NCBI GenBank assembly: GCA_017941355.1
Contig: JAGAWN010000124.1
Location: 85,998-149,997 of the forward strand
Direction of reading: 5' to 3'
Origin: Ruminiclostridium sp.
Lineage (GTDB): Bacteria; Bacillota; Clostridia; Oscillospirales; Ruminococcaceae
DNA length: 64,000 bases
Shown here: piece by piece, positions 61,287-64,000 of the stretch
Position numbering within the stretch: the first letter of the stretch is position 1
Layout of the letters: each line of letters starts with the position of its first letter
Notes under the pieces: generated by a model
Database searches by the model: none
What the model was told of the DNA's origin: nothing
Seen by the model: the letters and a program-made list of their open reading frames with translations, nothing else
Made by a program: the position numbers and the translations under genes

Positions 61287-61814
61287 GTGAGGAAAACGGA
61301 ACTCAATATCGTCCTCGTGGAACCGAGGATCCCGCAGAATACCGGCAATGTCGCGCGCACCTGCGCTCTCACCGGCGCACGTCTGCACCTCGTAAAGCCT
61401 CTCGGCTTTGAGATAGATGACAGGCAGCTTAAACGTGCGGGGCTTGATTACTGGCATCTTCTCGATATCACATACTATGACGGGCTTGATGATCTCTTTG
61501 CCCGGAATCCGGACGGTGATTTCCGTTACTTTTCCACCAAGGCGGTCAACAACTACTGCGACGTGAAATACGCAGACAAGACGTATATCGTGTTCGGACG
61601 GGAGGACGCGGGGCTGCCCGAAGACCTGCTGTTCCGCAGCAAGGACAAGTGCGTGCGCATACCGATGATTGACCACCCGGACGCCCGCAGTCTCAACCTC
61701 TCGAACAGCGTTGCGATAGGGACATACGAGGTCCTGCGGCAGTGGGGATTCCCGGAGCTGAAAAACAAAGGAAGTCTCACAAAATTCGACTGGAACGATC
61801 CGGTTGTGCAGTAA
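61287..61814 (+). CDS. trmL: tRNA (cytidine/uridine-34-2'-O)-methyltransferase TrmL
   Basis: About 172-175 residues of the SPOUT class. LNIVLVEPRIPQNTGNVARTCALTGARLHLVKPLGF in pieces is the family N-terminus, and the knot region is VFGREDAGLPEDLL and RIPMIDHPDARSLNLSNSVAI. It methylates the wobble ribose of tRNA-Leu. The GTG at 61287 overlaps the ribosome site AAGGGAG itself. ACG at 61296 is 8 bases downstream of it and would give the usual short N-terminus, so a non-standard start is possible. degV follows after 9 bases. Confidence 0.93.
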   Translation: MRKTELNIVLVEPRIPQNTGNVARTCALTGARLHLVKPLGFEIDDRQLKRAGLDYWHLLDITYYDGLDDLFARNPDGDFRYFSTKAVNNYCDVKYADKTYIVFGREDAGLPEDLLFRSKDKCVRIPMIDHPDARSLNLSNSVAIGTYEVLRQWGFPELKNKGSLTKFDWNDPVVQ

Positions 61815-61823
61815 GGAGAAAAT

Positions 61824-62693
61824 ATGAAAGACTATATAATCATCTCAGACAGCGGCTGCGACATCTCCCGCGAGGACGAGGAGCGCTACGGCATCGAGAT
61901 CATGTCATTCGACATCATACTCGGCGGTGAAACTATCCGTGAGCGTATAGACATCTCGGGACACGAGTTCCTCGAGAAGATCGCGGGCTGTGAGGAACTC
62001 CCCAAGACATCGCAGATAACGCAGTTCCGCTTTGAAGAGAAGTTCGAGGAATGTGTGAAAGAGGGTATCAAAGACGTTATCGTCGTTCTTATCAACGGTG
62101 CGGGAAGTCAGACCTACGCCAATGCCGTTAATGCGGCAGAAAGCCTCAAAAGCGACGGCAGAGCGGGTGATACACGCTTCCACGTTATCGACAGCCATAC
62201 ATATTCCCTCGGTTACGGCTACCCGATAGTGGAAGCCGCGAAAAAGCTGGAAGCAGGTCAGAGCATTGACCGTGTGATCGCTTACCTTGAGGACTGGTTC
62301 GACTGCTGCGAACTGTACCTCATGCTCTTCAATCTCCGCCATGCCAGAAAGTCCGGGCGTATCAAAGCCGCTTCCGCTGTTGTGGGTGAACTTATGAACA
62401 TCAAGCCCATAGTGCAGATGATAGACGATGAAACCAAGGTCGTTGCAAAGCCCCGCGGTGAGAAAAAGGCGGTCAATGAACTTGTTGAATACCTCTCTGC
62501 CCGCGCTATCCCCAAAACTCCGTTTGTTGTGGGACGTTCGCTCGCTGCCGATCTCGAGGACGAGTTTATCGAGAAGTACAAGGCTAAGTCCGGTTCCCAG
62601 CTCGCTATGATCCACAGCGTAGGCAGTGTTGTTGCTGCAAACGCGGGTACCAGCTTCATAGGCGTGTTCATAAAGGGAGAAAAGCGCAGGTAA
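61824..62693 (+). CDS. DegV family fatty-acid-binding protein
   Basis: 289 residues. It begins KDYIIISDSGCDISREDEERYGI and has the DegV pattern EEKFEECVKEGIKDVIVVLINGAGSQTYANAVNAAE and HVIDSHTYSLGYGYPI. The C-terminal domain carries FNLRHARKSGRIKAASAVVGELMNIKPI. DegV (FakB) proteins present fatty acids to the FakA kinase for phosphorylation; fakA is not in this window. AAGGAGAA precedes the ATG. Confidence 0.93.
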   Translation: MKDYIIISDSGCDISREDEERYGIEIMSFDIILGGETIRERIDISGHEFLEKIAGCEELPKTSQITQFRFEEKFEECVKEGIKDVIVVLINGAGSQTYANAVNAAESLKSDGRAGDTRFHVIDSHTYSLGYGYPIVEAAKKLEAGQSIDRVIAYLEDWFDCCELYLMLFNLRHARKSGRIKAASAVVGELMNIKPIVQMIDDETKVVAKPRGEKKAVNELVEYLSARAIPKTPFVVGRSLAADLEDEFIEKYKAKSGSQLAMIHSVGSVVAANAGTSFIGVFIKGEKRR

Positions 62694-62773
62694 ATAGTAT
62701 TTACTGTTAAACGTTTACACGGAATGTGAAAAACGCGGAGATTTACCGCGCTTGTGAAAATTTTGAAAATATA

Positions 62774-62802
62774 TTGACAAAACATAGAAAGTGTGATATT
62801 AT
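62774..62802 (+). promoter_or_regulatory. Promoter of the fibronectin type III protein
   Basis: TTGACA (62774-62779), 17 bases, TATTAT (62797-62802). Upstream, TAAACGTTTA (62708-62717) is a perfect palindrome with a LacI-like CG centre, a possible but unproven operator. Confidence 0.75.
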
Positions 62803-62861
62803 GTTCTTGTGGTAAATTTGACTTACCACTTTGGCTGAAAATACAACAGGAGGAAATGAAC

Positions 62862-64000
62862 ATGAAAAAAACCAGACTTTTCGGAGCGGCTCTCGCCGCG
62901 GTTCTCGCAGTAACCGGCGCACCCGCTCTGCCCGGCATCTCCGCGCCTTTCGCAGTTACGGCAAGCGCGGCATCGAAACTTGCCGCCCCAAAGAATATAT
63001 CTGCGAGCGTGACCGATACCACGATCAAGCTTTCGTGGAACAAGGTGACGGGAGCCGACGCTTACCGCGTGTATAAGCTGAACAGCTCCACCGGCAAGTA
63101 TGAAACATACAAGAACGTTTCCGGAACAACGTGCAATGTAAAAAAGCTGACCGCCGGCACCGCATACAAATTCAGGGTAGCCGCTCTCGTCAAGACAAGC
63201 ACGGGCTATGCTGTCCAGACCAAGTCGGCGGCGGCATCGGTAAAGACAAAGCTTGCCGCGCCGGGAAATGTCAAGGCGAGCGTTTCCGGCTCCTCGGTAA
63301 CGATCACATGGAACAAGGTCACAGGCGCAGACAAGTACAGGGTATATACATACGACAGCGCATCGGAAAGCTATAAGACATATAAGGAAGTGACAGGCAC
63401 CTCCGTGACTGTCAAAGGGCTTTCGTCCGGTACATACAAGTTTAAGGTAGCGGCACTCGTAAAGTCCGGCAGCAAATATACCGCTCAGGTGCAGTCCGCA
63501 GAAGTTTCCGCAAAGATAGCCGGAACTTCGTCCTCCTCCGGCGTTCCGATCACATTCCCCTCATTCGGAACAAGTATGTCGAACGCAAAGAAGCAGATGG
63601 GGCTTTCGTATTACACGGAGCTTGGCGAGTACCAGAAAGGCATCTACGCATCCGGCGGCTTCGCAAACATCAACGGCGAGGACTGCGTGGTTCTTATGTA
63701 CTTTGACTCCAACGATGAGTTCTTCTACGGTGTTGCCGTTATCCCGAACACCGCAGTGAAAGCTTCCAAGCTTATATCCGGTGTGAAATCGGTTTACGGT
63801 GATCCCGATATTGATACGGCAATGTCCGGACTCGGTCTTACAGAGTGGGTATTGAAGAATGATACTCTCGTTGCCGTTATGTCTGTATCCGATGCGGAAG
63901 CCTCGATATACCTTGTTATGGACAGAAAGCGCGCTCCCGATTCTCTGGGCGCAGACGGCGATCTCAGCAGCAGTATAGACAGTGTTCTCGAACTTCTGAA
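62862..64000 (+). CDS. Secreted protein with two fibronectin type III domains (3' end outside window)
   Basis: At least 379 codons, open to the window edge. AGGAGG lies 9 bases before the ATG. A signal peptide (KKTRLFGAALAAVLAVTG) is followed by two FN3 domains at about 43-130 and 132-222, each with SWNKVTGADAYRVY or TWNKVTGADKYRVYTYDS and a YKFRVAAL strand. A serine linker leads to a C-terminal domain of unknown type (FGTSMSNAKKQMGLSYYTELGEYQ; then SVYGDPDIDTAMSGLGLTEWVL in pieces). FN3 pairs usually act as spacers in secreted carbohydrate-active or surface proteins. Confidence 0.88.
   Translation, partial: MKKTRLFGAALAAVLAVTGAPALPGISAPFAVTASAASKLAAPKNISASVTDTTIKLSWNKVTGADAYRVYKLNSSTGKYETYKNVSGTTCNVKKLTAGTAYKFRVAALVKTSTGYAVQTKSAAASVKTKLAAPGNVKASVSGSSVTITWNKVTGADKYRVYTYDSASESYKTYKEVTGTSVTVKGLSSGTYKFKVAALVKSGSKYTAQVQSAEVSAKIAGTSSSSGVPITFPSFGTSMSNAKKQMGLSYYTELGEYQKGIYASGGFANINGEDCVVLMYFDSNDEFFYGVAVIPNTAVKASKLISGVKSVYGDPDIDTAMSGLGLTEWVLKNDTLVAVMSVSDAEASIYLVMDRKRAPDSLGADGDLSSSIDSVLELL

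Overview
This is about 64 kb of a chromosome from a Gram-positive, spore-forming, fibre-degrading gut-type Clostridia, most likely a Ruminococcus-like member of the Oscillospiraceae. That call rests on inference from gene content: a dockerin-bearing secreted protein, a GH94 cellobiose phosphorylase, large sugar ABC importers, a complete gerA germination operon, SpoIID-like and DUF421/DUF4363 genes, plus strong AGGAGG ribosome sites and TTGACA-N17-TATAAT promoters. TTG and GTG starts are common. I saw no tRNA, rRNA, CRISPR array, complete insertion sequence or prophage.

Positions 1-6626 (minus strand) are one transport operon read right to left: two MacB/LolD-type ABC ATPases (one with an AbrB-type tail), a very large sugar-binding protein, two MalF/MalG-type permeases and the first codons of another exported protein. 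Positions 6986-10888 (plus) carry a patatin-like lipase, the SRP RNA gene, dnaX, ybaB and recR. Positions 10895-31708 are the replication-origin neighbourhood: dnaA, an AT-rich gap with DnaA-box-like sites, dnaN, a small S4 protein, recF and remB, then rsmI, several less known genes, three parS sites with mnmG and rsmG, yicC, tsaD, a zinc-ribbon/TIR-like protein, parA, parB and serS. Compared with Bacillus, the mnmG-rsmG-parAB block lies on the same side and strand as dnaA, and rpmH, rnpA, yidC, jag, mnmE and gyrAB are not present here.

Positions 31777-47825 are mixed: membrane proteins of unknown function, a SpoIID-like protein, a tetR-recA-recX operon, an HD protein, an MsmX/UgpC-type ATPase that could power sugar importers, an ANTAR regulator with pgsA, cellobiose phosphorylase behind a LacI-type operator, and an SdpR-SdpI-YhfC cassette. 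Positions 47910-64000 hold the dockerin protein, a PH-domain protein, an AI-2E-type membrane protein, the gerA operon, DUF421/DUF4363, an orphan response regulator with a lipoprotein, trmL, degV and the start of a secreted fibronectin type III protein.

The most unusual signals are non-coding. First, a string of near-perfect hairpins (34829-35157), beginning with a cloverleaf closed by a 9-bp stem, starts at the predicted start point of an ideal promoter. Second, a composite repeat occurs twice (10895-11264 and 57879-58175), each time directly after a stop codon: a MITE-like unit with 17-bp inverted ends followed by a conserved, apparently covarying RNA module and then a terminator. Third, three genes (mnmG, trmL and a lipoprotein gene) appear to start at AUA, ACG and CUG.
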